52,985 bases of DNA from Curtobacterium luteum. GTDB taxonomy: Bacteria; Actinomycetota; Actinomycetes; Actinomycetales; Microbacteriaceae. The stretch's first letter is position 1. Each line of letters starts with the position of its first letter. This document shows positions 39,038 to 48,074 of the stretch, in pieces. The notes under the pieces are model-generated. The model was not told the origin of the DNA, searched no databases, and saw only the letters and a list, made by a program, of their open reading frames with translations. A program made the position numbers and the translations under genes. The stretch is from the NCBI RefSeq assembly GCF_001475545.1, contig NZ_LDQC01000068.1:1-52985 (forward strand), read 5' to 3'.

Positions 39038-40501
39038 GTGTTCGAACTGCACCACCTGTCCGCCCAGGAGCTCTGGGACTGGGTCCGTCGCGGTGAGGTG
39101 ACCGCGCGCGAGGCGGTCGACCACTACCTGGCGCGCATCGAGCGGCTCGACCCCGACGGCGTCGACGGGCCCGGACTCGGCGCCTTCGTGACCGTCACGG
39201 CCGAGGCCGCGCGCGACCGTGCCGACCACCTCGGTGGACGGGTGCCGACGTCGCGGCCGCTGTGGGGCCTCCCGGCGGCCGACAAGGACCTGTACGACCG
39301 GGCGGGCGTCGTCACCCGCAACGGCACGACCAGCCTGCCTGCGCGGTCGGCGCGCGCCGACCACCCGCTCGTCGCCGCGGCGGACGCCGCGGGCAGCATC
39401 AGTCTCGGCAAGACGGCCTCGCCGGAGTTCGGGATGTCGTCGTCGTCGGAGACCCGGTTCGGCACGACCCGCAACCCGTACGACCCCGCCCGCGCGCCCG
39501 GCGGCAGCTCGAGCGGTGCCGCCGTGGCGGTCGCCGCCGGGCTCCTCCCCGCGGCGGTCGGCAGCGACGGAGGCGGATCCGTGCGGATCCCGGCAGCGGC
39601 GACGGGGCTCGTCGGGCTGAAGCCGAGCCGTGGCCGCGTCCCCGCGATGCCGGGCCGGTCAGGGGTCGGCGGCCTCTCGGTGGCCGGGCCGCTGACCCGC
39701 ACGGTCGCCGACGCGGGCATGCTGCTCGACGCGCTCGTCCGACCCACGGGCCTCGACGAACCGGAGCCGTACGCGCTCGTCACGCCCGACGGCGGCGAGG
39801 GGCCGTTCACCGCGGCGGCCGTCCGCGGCGAGGGGCGGTACGTGGTCGGCCTCCTCGACGGTTCGCCCTGGGACGACACCGTCGACGTCGTGGTGGACCC
39901 CGCCGCGCGGGCTGCGGTCGAGACGGCCGTGCGGGTGCTCGGCGAGGTCGGTCACGGGGTCGAGGACGTCGCGATGCCGCGCACGCCCTACGCCGACGCG
40001 TTCCGGGTGGCGTGGGAGTCGAGCGCGGCGCGGCTGCCGCTCGTCCCGGGCATCGACCTGCGCGAGCTCACGCCCCTCGTCGGGTGGCTCGTCGACCGCG
40101 GCCGGCGCCTGACCGGGACGCAGGTGCTCGACGCGATGACGACACTCGACGCGTTCTCGGTCTCGCTCATCGGCGCGTTCGACCGGTTGGACGCCGTGCT
40201 CACCCCGACCCTCGCGCTGACGCCTCGGCCGCTGGGTTGGTACGGCGACGAACCGGAGGAGGACTTCCGGCGGCAGTGCGCCTACTCGCCGTGGACCTCG
40301 ATGGCGAACGTGTCCGGGCTGCCGGCGATCACGCTGCCGGTGGGTGTGACGGCCGACGAGCACCCCGACGGCGGCGGGCTCCCGATGGGGGTGCAGCTGA
40401 TCGGCCGCCCGGGCGGAGAACGGGTGCTGCTGGCGATCGGTGCCCAGCTCGAGCGTCGGCTCCGCTGGCAGCGGCGGCACCCGCCCGCCTGGACCGCGTA
40501 G
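39038..40501 (+). CDS. Amidase signature family protein
   Basis: This 487-residue amidase has the Ser-cisSer-Lys triad: lysine in GLPAADKDLYDRAGV, the Gly/Ser-rich signature APGGSSSGAAVAVAAGLLPAAVGSDGGGSVRIPAA, and AGPLTRTVADAGMLLDAL. It is not part of a GatCAB operon, so a catabolic amidase is more likely than the GatA subunit. The GTG at 39038 has TAGGCT (39025-39030) seven bases upstream, giving a leaderless transcript. The C-terminal PAITLPVGVTADEHPDGGGLPMGVQLIG is standard. Confidence 0.9.
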   Translation: MFELHHLSAQELWDWVRRGEVTAREAVDHYLARIERLDPDGVDGPGLGAFVTVTAEAARDRADHLGGRVPTSRPLWGLPAADKDLYDRAGVVTRNGTTSLPARSARADHPLVAAADAAGSISLGKTASPEFGMSSSSETRFGTTRNPYDPARAPGGSSSGAAVAVAAGLLPAAVGSDGGGSVRIPAAATGLVGLKPSRGRVPAMPGRSGVGGLSVAGPLTRTVADAGMLLDALVRPTGLDEPEPYALVTPDGGEGPFTAAAVRGEGRYVVGLLDGSPWDDTVDVVVDPAARAAVETAVRVLGEVGHGVEDVAMPRTPYADAFRVAWESSAARLPLVPGIDLRELTPLVGWLVDRGRRLTGTQVLDAMTTLDAFSVSLIGAFDRLDAVLTPTLALTPRPLGWYGDEPEEDFRRQCAYSPWTSMANVSGLPAITLPVGVTADEHPDGGGLPMGVQLIGRPGGERVLLAIGAQLERRLRWQRRHPPAWTA

Positions 40502-40504
40502 GGG

Positions 40505-40550
40505 CCGGACGGGAGGCCCGTGGCGGCGCCGCCACGGGCCTCCCGTCCGG
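40505..40550. repeat. Perfect 46-bp palindrome (REP family)
   Basis: CCGGACGGGAGGCCCGTGGC begins a 23-bp arm whose exact complement follows with no loop. It starts three bases after the amidase stop and is the best-preserved member of the family. A copy at 49194-49239 has two mismatches. Confidence 0.85.
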
Positions 40551-40575
40551 GACGTGCCGGGTGGGCGCGGGGCGC

Positions 40576-40880
40576 GCCGTCCCGGAGCGACACGGTCGTT
40601 GTCGTACGACGTCGGCGACGTCGCTCGTTGCGCGTGCAACGGTTGCGTGCGCGGGGTCGGGAGGCGCCGTCCCGGAACGACACGGTCGTTGTCGTACGAC
40701 GTCGGCAGGGTCGTTCGTTGCGCGTGCAACGGTTGCATGCGCGGCAGAACGACACCACCGCTGTCGTACGACGGCGGCCGCGTCGCTCGTTGCGCGTGCA
40801 AGAGTTGCGTGCGCGGGGTCGGGAGGCGCGTCCCCGAAGGACACGGTCGCTGTCGTACGACGTCGGCCGCGTCGTCGACG
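40576..40880. repeat. Tandem array of about 72-90-bp units, four copies
   Basis: Each unit contains CGACACGGTCGTTGTCGTACG or a close variant, then GTCGCTCGTTGCGCGTGCAA and GGTTGCGTGCGCGG. Starts are near 40576, 40666, 40748 and 40830, and the fourth copy is incomplete. The palindrome GTCGTACGAC is in every copy. Together with the palindrome before it, this fills the 477-bp gap; no gene is seen. Confidence 0.8.
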
Positions 40881-40914
40881 AGCCAGCCGCGTGGGACGAC
40901 CCACTTCGACTCCG

Positions 40915-40958
40915 CACGCGTCGATCGACACGCAGGGCGTCGGAACGCGCGCGTTTCG
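40915..40958. repeat. Copy of the metY-downstream repeat
   Basis: CACGCGTCGATCGACACGCA and the following GGGCGTCGGAACGCGCGCGT match 24491-24534 with about six differences over 44 bp. Both copies sit just past the stop of a leftward gene. Confidence 0.75.
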
Positions 40959-40978
40959 CCGAGCCCGGACCTGTCGTC

Positions 40979-41761
40979 CTACGGCAACGTCGGCGCGGCC
41001 GCCACGAGCGCCCGCGTCACGGGGTGCTCCGGCGCGTCGAGGAGCGACACCGGCCCGTGCTCGACGACCCGCCCCGCCGACATCACGGCCACCGTGTCGC
41101 ACAGCCGCTGCACCACGCCGATGTCGTGCGACACGAGCACCAGGGTCAGCCCGAGGTCGTCGGCGAGCGACCGGAACAGGTCGATCACGCGGGCGCGGAC
41201 CACCACGTCGAGGGCACTCATCGGCTCGTCCCCGAACAGGATCCGGGGCGAGTGCACCACGGCGCGGGCGATCGCGATGCGCTGCCGCTGCCCGCCGGAG
41301 AACTCGTGCGGGTACCGCGTCACGGCGTCCGCCGGCAGGTCCACCCGCTCCAGCACCGAGGACACGAGCGCGGCGTGCGAGCCGGGGACCCGGAGCGCCC
41401 GCAGTGGTTCGGCGACGATGGCACCGACGCGCATGCGCGGGTCGAGCGAGGCGTACGGGTCCTGGAACACCACGCCGGTCTCGCGTCGGAACCAGCGCAG
41501 CGCACGCGCGGACGCCGACGCGACCACTGGCCGTCCGGACGCCGTCACGGTCCCGGCGGTGGGTGCCTCCAGGCCGGCGAGCAGCCGCACCAGGGTGGAC
41601 TTGCCGGAGCCGGACTCGCCGACGATGCCGAGGCGGCTGCCGGCGGCGACCGTCAGGTCGACGCCGTCGACCGCGGTCCGGACCGGTCCGGGCTCGAACG
41701 GTCCACGGCGGGGGAGCCGGTAGTGCCGGTGCAGTCCGGTGCCCTCGAGCAGTGCGGTCAC
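40979..41761 (-). CDS. Peptide/nickel-type ABC transporter ATPase (DppF-like)
   Basis: This 260-residue ATPase has Walker A GESGSGKSTLVRLLAGL, signature FSGGQRQRIAIARAVVHSP, Walker B ILFGDEPMSALDV and the H-loop VLVSHDIGVV. RRETGVVFQDPYASLDPRMRV is diagnostic of the OppF/DppF branch. It couples ATP hydrolysis to uptake through the two permeases upstream. It is the last gene of a leftward operon and overlaps the preceding ATPase gene by four bases (ATGA). Confidence 0.9.
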   Translation of the reverse strand: MTALLEGTGLHRHYRLPRRGPFEPGPVRTAVDGVDLTVAAGSRLGIVGESGSGKSTLVRLLAGLEAPTAGTVTASGRPVVASASARALRWFRRETGVVFQDPYASLDPRMRVGAIVAEPLRALRVPGSHAALVSSVLERVDLPADAVTRYPHEFSGGQRQRIAIARAVVHSPRILFGDEPMSALDVVVRARVIDLFRSLADDLGLTLVLVSHDIGVVQRLCDTVAVMSAGRVVEHGPVSLLDAPEHPVTRALVAAAPTLP

Positions 41762-42624
41762 CGGTCTCCTCCGGGGGTGCGGCGGGCGGTGGCCCGGGCG
41801 GCGGACACGAGCGCGGCGGTCGCCGGGTGCGACGGCGCGGAGAGCAGCTGCTGGACCGAGCCCCGCTCGACCACGCGTCCGGCGTCGAGCACGACCGCGG
41901 TGTCGGTGATCCGGGCGAGGACGGCGAGGTCGTGGGTGACGAACACCGTCCCCGCGGCCTGCCGTTCGAAGAGGTCGAGGATGCGCGCCTCGGTGGTGAC
42001 GTCGAGGGCGGTCGTCGGTTCGTCGGCGACGAGGTACGCCGGCTCGCCCGCCACCGCCATCGCGATGCAGACGCGTTGCCGCTGACCGCCGGAGAGCTGG
42101 TGCGGGTACTGCCGGAGGAGCGACGAGGGGTCGGGGAGGCCGACCTCGGTGGCGAGCGCGACCGCTCGGGCCGCGGCGGTCCGCCTGTCGAGGCCGTGGT
42201 GCAGGCGGAGCGGCTCCGCGATCTGCGCGCCCACCCGTCGCAGCGGGTCGAGCGCGGTGCCCGGCTCCTGGAACACCATCCCGATGCCCGAGCCGCGGTG
42301 GCGCGCGCGCTCCCGGTCCGGCATCCCGACGAGTTCGGTGCCGTCGAGGCAGACGCTGCCGGTGACGGTCGCCCCCGCGGGTTCCAGACCCATGAGCGCG
42401 AGCGCGGTCATCGACTTGCCGGAGCCGGAGGCGCCGATGACGCCGAGGCGTCGGCCGGGAGGCACGGTGAACGTCACACGGTCGAGGATCGTCCGCCCCG
42501 CGATGCGGACGGTGAGGTCGCGCACCTCGAGCCCGCCCGTCGCGTCGACCGTGCTGGTCGCGTCGACCGTGCCGGTCCGTCCGGTCCGATCGGTCCGCCC
42601 GCTCTGCTCGTCCTGGCCGGTCAT
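41758..42624 (-). CDS. Peptide/nickel-type ABC transporter ATPase (DppD-like)
   Basis: This 288-residue ATPase begins with a 30-residue Thr/Gly/Asp-rich stretch that includes a short DATSTVDAT repeat. A standard domain follows: Walker A GASGSGKSMTALALMGL, GIGMVFQEPGTALDPLRRV, LSGGQRQRVCIAMAVA and Walker B LVADEPTTALDV. It forms a heterodimer with the downstream ATPase. The ATG overlaps the permease stop by four bases. Confidence 0.9.
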   Translation of the reverse strand: MTGQDEQSGRTDRTGRTGTVDATSTVDATGGLEVRDLTVRIAGRTILDRVTFTVPPGRRLGVIGASGSGKSMTALALMGLEPAGATVTGSVCLDGTELVGMPDRERARHRGSGIGMVFQEPGTALDPLRRVGAQIAEPLRLHHGLDRRTAAARAVALATEVGLPDPSSLLRQYPHQLSGGQRQRVCIAMAVAGEPAYLVADEPTTALDVTTEARILDLFERQAAGTVFVTHDLAVLARITDTAVVLDAGRVVERGSVQQLLSAPSHPATAALVSAARATARRTPGGDR

Positions 42625-43556
42625 GCGGTCACCCCCGGTTCGGCGCCGGCGGCGCGGTCGCGGTCGGCCGCGGACGTCGTGCCGCCGTCCGCGGTTCCCG
42701 AGGTTGCCGGGCCGGCAGCGTCGGCGGACCGGTCCGCCGTGGTCAGCCGCGGGTCGGTCGCGTCACGGACGGCGTCGCCGAGGAGCGACAGCGCCGCGAC
42801 GACGAGGGCGATCGACGCGCCCGGCCAGGTCGCACTCCAGGGGTGCACGCCGATGTACGCCTGGAGGTCGGACAGGAGCGACCCCCACGACGCCGTGTTC
42901 GACCCGGCGCCGTAGCCGAGGTACGACAGCCCGGCCTCGGCGAGCACCGCGGTCGCCATCGCGAGCGAGAGCTGCACGGTGAAGAGCGGCGCCGCGTTCG
43001 GGACGAGGTGCCGCAGCAGCACGCCACCACCGCCGACACCGGACGCGCGGGCCGCGGTGACGTAGTCGCTCCGGGCGATGCGGCGGATCTCCCCGCGGGC
43101 GACGCGGGCGATCGTGACGCCGAACGACAGCCCGACCGAGACGATCACGACACCGAGCGAGCCGCCGTACACCGCGGTGAGGAGCATGGCGGTGAGGAGC
43201 GTCGGGAACGCCACGAGGATGTCGAGGAGGACCGCCGTGCCCTCCCGGACCCACCGTGCGGTCAGCGACCCGATCGCGGTGAGGACGATGCCGACCACGC
43301 TCGCGATCACGCCGGACCCGACGGCGACGAGGACCGTCGTGCGGGTGCCGGCGAGCAGGTAGCTGGCGATGTCGCGCCCGGAGGCGTCGGTCCCGAACCA
43401 GTGCGCGGCGCTGGGGCCCTCCCACTGGTGGAACGGGTCGGCGCGGAAGGGGTCCTGCGGCGTCCACACGAGCGACACCGCGGCGAGGACCACGAGGAGC
43501 GCGAGCACCACCACGGCGAAGACGCCGGTCGGTCGGGCGAGGAGACGACGGATCAC
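42621..43556 (-). CDS. ABC transporter permease (DppC-like)
   Basis: This is a 311-residue permease with six helices. The first helix is near residues 13-33, then a periplasmic loop (DPFHQWEGPSAAHWFGTDASGRD, diagnostic of DppC/OppC) leads into the core domain. The EAA loop is YVTAARASGVGGGGVLLRHLVPN. The C-terminal 40 residues are an added Ala/Gly/Asp-rich tail. Start and stop overlap neighbours (ATGA). Confidence 0.9.
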   Translation of the reverse strand: MIRRLLARPTGVFAVVVLALLVVLAAVSLVWTPQDPFRADPFHQWEGPSAAHWFGTDASGRDIASYLLAGTRTTVLVAVGSGVIASVVGIVLTAIGSLTARWVREGTAVLLDILVAFPTLLTAMLLTAVYGGSLGVVIVSVGLSFGVTIARVARGEIRRIARSDYVTAARASGVGGGGVLLRHLVPNAAPLFTVQLSLAMATAVLAEAGLSYLGYGAGSNTASWGSLLSDLQAYIGVHPWSATWPGASIALVVAALSLLGDAVRDATDPRLTTADRSADAAGPATSGTADGGTTSAADRDRAAGAEPGVTA

Positions 43557-44506
43557 GACGAGGCCTCCCGCTGCCGGGGGTCGAGGGCGCGGTGCACGAC
43601 GTCGACCGCGAAGCCGACGAGCAGGACGAGCCCGGTGAGCACGAGCAGCTCCGACTGCACCTTCGTGACGTCCCGCCGTCCGACGTCGGTGACGAGCATC
43701 CGGCCGACCCCGGGGAGCGAGAACAGCTGCTCGACCACGACCGCCCCGACGAGCAGCCCCGCGATCTGCACCCCCAGCACGGCGAGTACGGTCAGCGCGA
43801 CCGAGGGCAGCCCGTGCCGGAGGAGCGCCTGGGTCCGGGTGAGCCCGATCGCCGCAGCCGTCCGGACGTGGTCGGCATCGAGGACGCTGAGCGTCGCCGA
43901 GCGGGTGAAGCGGAGGATGACCGCGCCCTCGACCGCGCCGATCGTCAGGGCCGGGAGCACGAGCGAGGAGAACGCCCGACCGGGCTCCTGCCAGCCGTCG
44001 AGCGGGAAGCCCTGCGTCGGGAGCCAGTGCAGCGTCACCGCGAACAGGGCCACGAGGAGCATGCCCGCCCAGACGATCGGCACCGCCGCGACGGCCTGCG
44101 CGACGAACCCGATGACCGCGCCGCCCGCACGCTTGCGGAGCACGGCGGCCAGCACGCCGAGCGGCACCCCGAGGACGAGGGCCGCGACGAGCGACATGCC
44201 CGCGAGCGGCAGCGTGACGCCGAGCTTCTGCACGAGCTCGGGCGCGACCGGGCCGTCCGTGACGAGTGACCGGCCGAGGTCACCCCGGAACAGCCCGCCG
44301 ACCCAGTCGAGGTACTGCAGGACGACGGGGCGGTCGAGCCCGAGCTCCTGCCGCAGCTGCGCGACCTGCTCCGGGGTGGCCTGGGTGCCGGCGACGATCT
44401 GCGCCACGTCGCCCGGCAGCACCCGCAGCGTGGCGAACACGATGATGCTCGCCACGAGCAGGCCGACGACGAGCAGCAGGAGCCGCCCGATCAGGAACCG
44501 GGTCAC
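43553..44506 (-). CDS. ABC transporter permease (DppB-like)
   Basis: This 317-residue permease starts TRFLIGRLLLLVVGLLVASIIVFATLRVLPGDVAQIV, the standard DppB beginning. RQELGLDRPVVLQYLDWVGGLFRGDLGRSLVT follows and the EAA loop is HVRTAAAIGLTRTQALLRHGLPS. GTG start at 44506. TAGCAT lies six bases upstream on the minus strand, so an internal leaderless promoter after the binding-protein gene is possible. Confidence 0.9.
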   Translation of the reverse strand: MTRFLIGRLLLLVVGLLVASIIVFATLRVLPGDVAQIVAGTQATPEQVAQLRQELGLDRPVVLQYLDWVGGLFRGDLGRSLVTDGPVAPELVQKLGVTLPLAGMSLVAALVLGVPLGVLAAVLRKRAGGAVIGFVAQAVAAVPIVWAGMLLVALFAVTLHWLPTQGFPLDGWQEPGRAFSSLVLPALTIGAVEGAVILRFTRSATLSVLDADHVRTAAAIGLTRTQALLRHGLPSVALTVLAVLGVQIAGLLVGAVVVEQLFSLPGVGRMLVTDVGRRDVTKVQSELLVLTGLVLLVGFAVDVVHRALDPRQREASS

Positions 44507-44542
44507 GCGTCGATGCTACGGGGAGCGGCCGTCACCGTCGGC

Positions 44543-46081
44543 TCACCGGACGGCGAGCTTCGACAGGTCGAGCCGGGAGTTCGTGCCGTCGAACGGCACC
44601 CCCGTCACGCCCTTCCGCACCGCGGTGATCGACGTCGACGTGTACAGCCACTCGCCGGCGGCGTCCTCGGACACGATCCGGGCCGCCTTCCGGAGCGCCT
44701 CGACCTTGGCCGACTCGGTCGTCGCCGCGACGGACTGCGCGTAGAGGTCCTGGACCTCCTGGTTGTCGTACCCGAAGTAGTAGTCCGGGTTCGCCCAGTT
44801 GCCGAAGTCCCGCGCCTCGACGTGGTCGACCATGCTCATGTCGAACGTGCGGTCCCCGGACTTCGGGGCCTGGAACACCGTGGAGAGCCAGGTCGCGAAG
44901 TCGACGCGCTTGACGGTCAGGGTGATGCCGACGTCGGCGAGCTGCGACTTCAGCACGTCGCCGATCGTCGTCGGGTAGATGTTCGCGTACGTCAGCGTGA
45001 GGTCGAGCTTCTGCTTGCCGGCCGCGGCGAGGAGCTTCTTCGCGTTCGCGGGGTCGTACGCGTCGATCGAGGTGAGGTCCTCGTAGCCGGGGTCGAGCGC
45101 CGGGATCGGACCACCCTGCTCGACGCCGGTGCCACCGATCGCCTTGATGATCGCCTTCGCGTCGATGGCCTGCCGGATGGCCTGGCGCACGCGCTTGTCG
45201 GTGAACGGGGCCTTCTTGTCGTTGAACGCCAGCGTGTACTTGTCGGTCGTCTTGCCGGTGTGGAGCGTGATGTCCTGGTTGCCCTCGAGCTGGCTCTTGA
45301 GTGTTCCGTCGACCGCGGTCTGCACGTCGAGGTCGCCGTTCGCCATCGCGTTGACGGCGGTCGAGGGCTCGGTGATGTAGCGGAACTCGACCTTGGCGAC
45401 CTTCGCCTTCGCGCCCCAGTAGTCGTCGTTGCGCTCGAAGGTCAGCGAGTCGCCCTGCTTCCACGACGCGACCTCGTACGGGCCGGTGCCGTTCGCCGAG
45501 TCCGACAGGTCGTTCTTCGCCGCCTTCTCGAGCACGAGGCCCGAGCGTCCGGTGAGGTTCCAGAGCAGGTCGGAGTCCGGCTTCGAGAGCTGGAGGACGA
45601 CCGTGTCGGACGACGGCGACGTGATCGACGCGACGTTCGCGAGCTTGGCCGAGTCGACGTAGGTCTCGTTGTCCTTGACCTGCTCGAGCGACCACACGAC
45701 GTCGGCAGCGGTGACGCGCTTGCCGTCCTGGAACGTCGTGCCCTTCCGCAGGGTGAACGTGTAGGTGCGTCCGTCGGAGGAGACCTCGTGCGAGGACGCG
45801 AGCACGTTCCGGACCTCGCCGTCCGCGGTCCGGCCGACGAGGCCCTGGTAGACGTTGTCGATGAGCACCTGGTCGAGCGCGGCACCGGACTGGGTGCGGA
45901 TGTCGAGGCTCGTGGGCTCGAGCACCAGGCCGACGCGCACGGTGGCGTCGGCGCCGCCCTGCTCGGTCGAGGACCCGGAGCAGCCGGCGAGTGCGAGTGC
46001 GGAGACGGCGGCCACCGCGGTCGCGGCGAGGGCGATGCGCGCCCGCTTCGACGCGGCGGTGCGGGGGAGGAGCGGACTCAT
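44543..46081 (-). CDS. Extracellular solute-binding lipoprotein, family 5
   Basis: This 512-residue peptide/nickel-type binding protein has a lipoprotein signal (SALALAGC, lipidated C34). SBP_bac_5 marks include LVLEPTSLDIRTQSGAALDQ, NVYQGLVG, YTFTLRKGTTFQDGKRVTAADVVWSLEQV and KRVRQAIRQAIDAKAI. It delivers the ligand to the DppBCDF-like transporter encoded just downstream. The substrate (di-/oligopeptide, nickel chelate or other) is not decidable. It is the second gene after an alpha/beta hydrolase, which may process the same substrate. Confidence 0.92.
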   Translation of the reverse strand: MSPLLPRTAASKRARIALAATAVAAVSALALAGCSGSSTEQGGADATVRVGLVLEPTSLDIRTQSGAALDQVLIDNVYQGLVGRTADGEVRNVLASSHEVSSDGRTYTFTLRKGTTFQDGKRVTAADVVWSLEQVKDNETYVDSAKLANVASITSPSSDTVVLQLSKPDSDLLWNLTGRSGLVLEKAAKNDLSDSANGTGPYEVASWKQGDSLTFERNDDYWGAKAKVAKVEFRYITEPSTAVNAMANGDLDVQTAVDGTLKSQLEGNQDITLHTGKTTDKYTLAFNDKKAPFTDKRVRQAIRQAIDAKAIIKAIGGTGVEQGGPIPALDPGYEDLTSIDAYDPANAKKLLAAAGKQKLDLTLTYANIYPTTIGDVLKSQLADVGITLTVKRVDFATWLSTVFQAPKSGDRTFDMSMVDHVEARDFGNWANPDYYFGYDNQEVQDLYAQSVAATTESAKVEALRKAARIVSEDAAGEWLYTSTSITAVRKGVTGVPFDGTNSRLDLSKLAVR

Positions 46082-46141
46082 GGGTTGTGGGTTCCTTCCG
46101 GGCGCTCGTGGCGACGGTCGTCGCGCGGCGCTCGCACGAGA

Positions 46142-47095
46142 CTACTGGCGTGCGGAGCCGTGCTGCGACGGTTTCTGTTCCGAGTGCAACAATTCGTGAT
46201 CGTGCGTCCATGCCCGGATCGCGCGGGCGAGTTCGAGCGGTGCCTGGTTCTGCACCGCGTGCCGCGACGGCACCGTCACGATCCGGGCGTCCGGCAGACG
46301 TTCGGCGAACGAGGCGTGCAGCTTCGGCGAGACGTAGCCGCGGTCGCCGCGCACGAGGAGGATCGGCACGTCCAGTGCCTCGAGGTCCGGCCAGGCATCG
46401 GCGAACCGCCCCACCGAGGCGGTGCGGCCGATCGGCAGGTGCGGGAAGTGGTGCCGACGCACGAGTCGGCCGTCGGCACCGAGCCGCGTGGTGTGCCGGG
46501 CCTCGCGCAGCAGGACGTCCCGGTCGTCGCCGACCCGTGCCTCGACGGCGCGGTCGACGACCTCGTCGAGCGACGCGAACGGCTCCTCGTCCTCGAGCGC
46601 GCGGGCGATCCGGTCCACGGCCCGCTGTGCGAAGTCCGGGGACATGTCGACGAGCACGAGGCCCGTGACCCGCTCGGGAGCGGTCGCGGCGATCCGCGCG
46701 GCGAGGATGGCGCCGAGCGAGTGCCCGACGAGGACCCCCGGCGGCACGTCCAGCGCGTCGAGCGCGGCGAGCACGGTCGGCGCGGTCGCGCTCGCGCCGT
46801 AGTCGGCGTCGTCGCGCCACGACGACCGTCCGTGCCCCGGCAGGTCGAGCGCGACCGCCGGCGCGCCGACGGCGATCGCCGTCTGGTCGAAGCTGTGCGC
46901 GTCGATGCCGAGCCCGTGCAGGTAGGTGATCCGGGCCTCCCGGTCGCCCCACCGGATCGCGGACACGTCGTGCCCGTCCGCGGTGCGGACCACCTGCCTG
47001 GAGGCGCCCAGCGGCTCCGTCACGCCGCTCGCGGCGGCGAGACGGGCGAGGTCGGCGAACTCGTCGGGCTGGTCGGGCGGTGCGGCAACGGACAC
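46142..47095 (-). CDS. Alpha/beta-fold hydrolase
   Basis: This 317-residue hydrolase has the oxyanion-region ITYLHGLGIDAHSFDQTAI, the nucleophile elbow LVGHSLGAILAARIA, an acid in ILLVRGDRGYVSP and the catalytic His in VPSRHAVQNQAP. Esterase, lipase or peptidase activity is possible. It lies 60 bp upstream of the solute-binding protein gene and is divergent from the iron-regulated SIP gene; the 64-bp spacer contains a DtxR box. A role in siderophore or peptide hydrolysis is speculative. Confidence 0.82.
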   Translation of the reverse strand: MSVAAPPDQPDEFADLARLAAASGVTEPLGASRQVVRTADGHDVSAIRWGDREARITYLHGLGIDAHSFDQTAIAVGAPAVALDLPGHGRSSWRDDADYGASATAPTVLAALDALDVPPGVLVGHSLGAILAARIAATAPERVTGLVLVDMSPDFAQRAVDRIARALEDEEPFASLDEVVDRAVEARVGDDRDVLLREARHTTRLGADGRLVRRHHFPHLPIGRTASVGRFADAWPDLEALDVPILLVRGDRGYVSPKLHASFAERLPDARIVTVPSRHAVQNQAPLELARAIRAWTHDHELLHSEQKPSQHGSARQ

Positions 47096-47131
47096 GCGAC
47101 GATCCTGCCACCGCGCCGAACCCTGGCCGCG

Positions 47132-47150
47132 TTAGGTAAGGCATGCCATA
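47132..47150 (+). promoter_or_regulatory. DtxR/IdeR iron box over the SIP promoter
   Basis: TTAGGTAAGGCATGCCATA matches the palindromic consensus TTAGGTTAGGCTAACCTAA in its left half and in the central GGC/GCC symmetry. It overlaps a -10 (CATACT, 47147-47152) that ends seven bases before the GTG start at 47160. Iron-loaded DtxR/IdeR would block this leaderless promoter. Confidence 0.78.
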
Positions 47151-47159
47151 CTTGGACCC

Positions 47160-48074
47160 GTGGCAGCCCTGTACCGCATCTTCTCCGTCCGCGTGGCAGC
47201 CGTCACGTCCCTCACGCCGCACTTCGTGCGCGTGACGCTGACGGGCGACGCCCTCGCGGAGTTCTCCGCCGTCGGGCTCGACCAGCGGATCAAGGTCATG
47301 CTGCCGATCGAGGGCCACGGGTTCACCGAGCTGCCCGAGGACGGCGACTGGTACGCCGCCTGGCGTGACCTGCCGGACGCGGTGCGCAACCCGCTCCGCA
47401 CCTACACCGTGCGGTCGTTCCGGCCCGACGCGCACGAGCTCGACATCGACTTCGTCGCGCACGGCGACGCCGGACCCGCCTCGCGCTGGGTGTCCGGCTG
47501 CCGGGTGGGCGACGAGCTGCGGATCATCGGTCCCCGGGTGCCGGAGTCGCCCGACGAGCTGGCGACCGGTGCCGCCGAGTTCGCCCCCGGCACCGCGACC
47601 CGCATCCTGCTCGCCGGCGACGAGACCGCCGCGCCCGCCATCTGCGCCATCCTCGAGGCGCTCGACGTCGCCACGGTCGGTCACGTCTTCATCGAGGTCC
47701 CGACCGACGCCGACCGGCTGCCGGTCAGCGCGCCGTCCGGGGTCGAGGTCCGGTGGATCGCCCGCAACGGCGCGTCGCACGGTGTCCGGATGACCGACCA
47801 GGTGCACGCGTGGGCGTCGACCGTCACCGCGACCAGCGGCGGCGGTCCGTCGGCGGTCTGCGCCGACGTCACCGACTTCACCGAGGTCGACGTCGACGAG
47901 CAGGTCCTCTGGGAGGTCCCCTCGCCGGTCGACGAGCGCCCGGTCTACGCCTGGATCGCGGGGGAGGCCGGTTGCGTCAAGGAGCTCCGCCGCCACCTCG
48001 TGCGCGGGGTCGGTCTCGACCGCAAGCAGGTCGCGTTCATGGGCTACTGGCGGAACGGCAAGGCCGAGCATTGA
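47160..48074 (+). CDS. Siderophore-interacting protein (ferric-siderophore reductase family)
   Basis: This 304-residue FAD protein of the ViuB/SIP family has VRVTLTGDALAEF, the flavin-binding RTYTVRSFRPDAHELDIDFVAHG and GPASRWV. The NADPH-binding half contains LLAGDETAAPAICAILEAL and YAWIAGEAGCVKELRRHLV, ending KQVAFMGYWRNGKAEH. It releases iron from imported ferric siderophores in the cytoplasm. The start is GTG 47160, set by the -10 and iron box directly upstream. Confidence 0.93.
   Translation: MAALYRIFSVRVAAVTSLTPHFVRVTLTGDALAEFSAVGLDQRIKVMLPIEGHGFTELPEDGDWYAAWRDLPDAVRNPLRTYTVRSFRPDAHELDIDFVAHGDAGPASRWVSGCRVGDELRIIGPRVPESPDELATGAAEFAPGTATRILLAGDETAAPAICAILEALDVATVGHVFIEVPTDADRLPVSAPSGVEVRWIARNGASHGVRMTDQVHAWASTVTATSGGGPSAVCADVTDFTEVDVDEQVLWEVPSPVDERPVYAWIAGEAGCVKELRRHLVRGVGLDRKQVAFMGYWRNGKAEH

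Noticed and set aside
40576-40880. CRISPR array
   Set aside because: Unit lengths vary (72-90 bp) and the intervals are themselves repeated, so there are no unique spacers.
39262-42915. Very long open frame (over 1,200 codons) on the plus strand
   Set aside because: It runs antisense or out of frame over the amidase and four ABC-transporter genes, and its translation is Arg/Gly/Pro-rich without domains. Long spurious frames are expected at this GC content.
44532-48071. Open frame of about 1,180 codons on the minus strand
   Set aside because: It shadows the solute-binding protein, hydrolase and SIP genes in another frame, with low-complexity translation and no domain.
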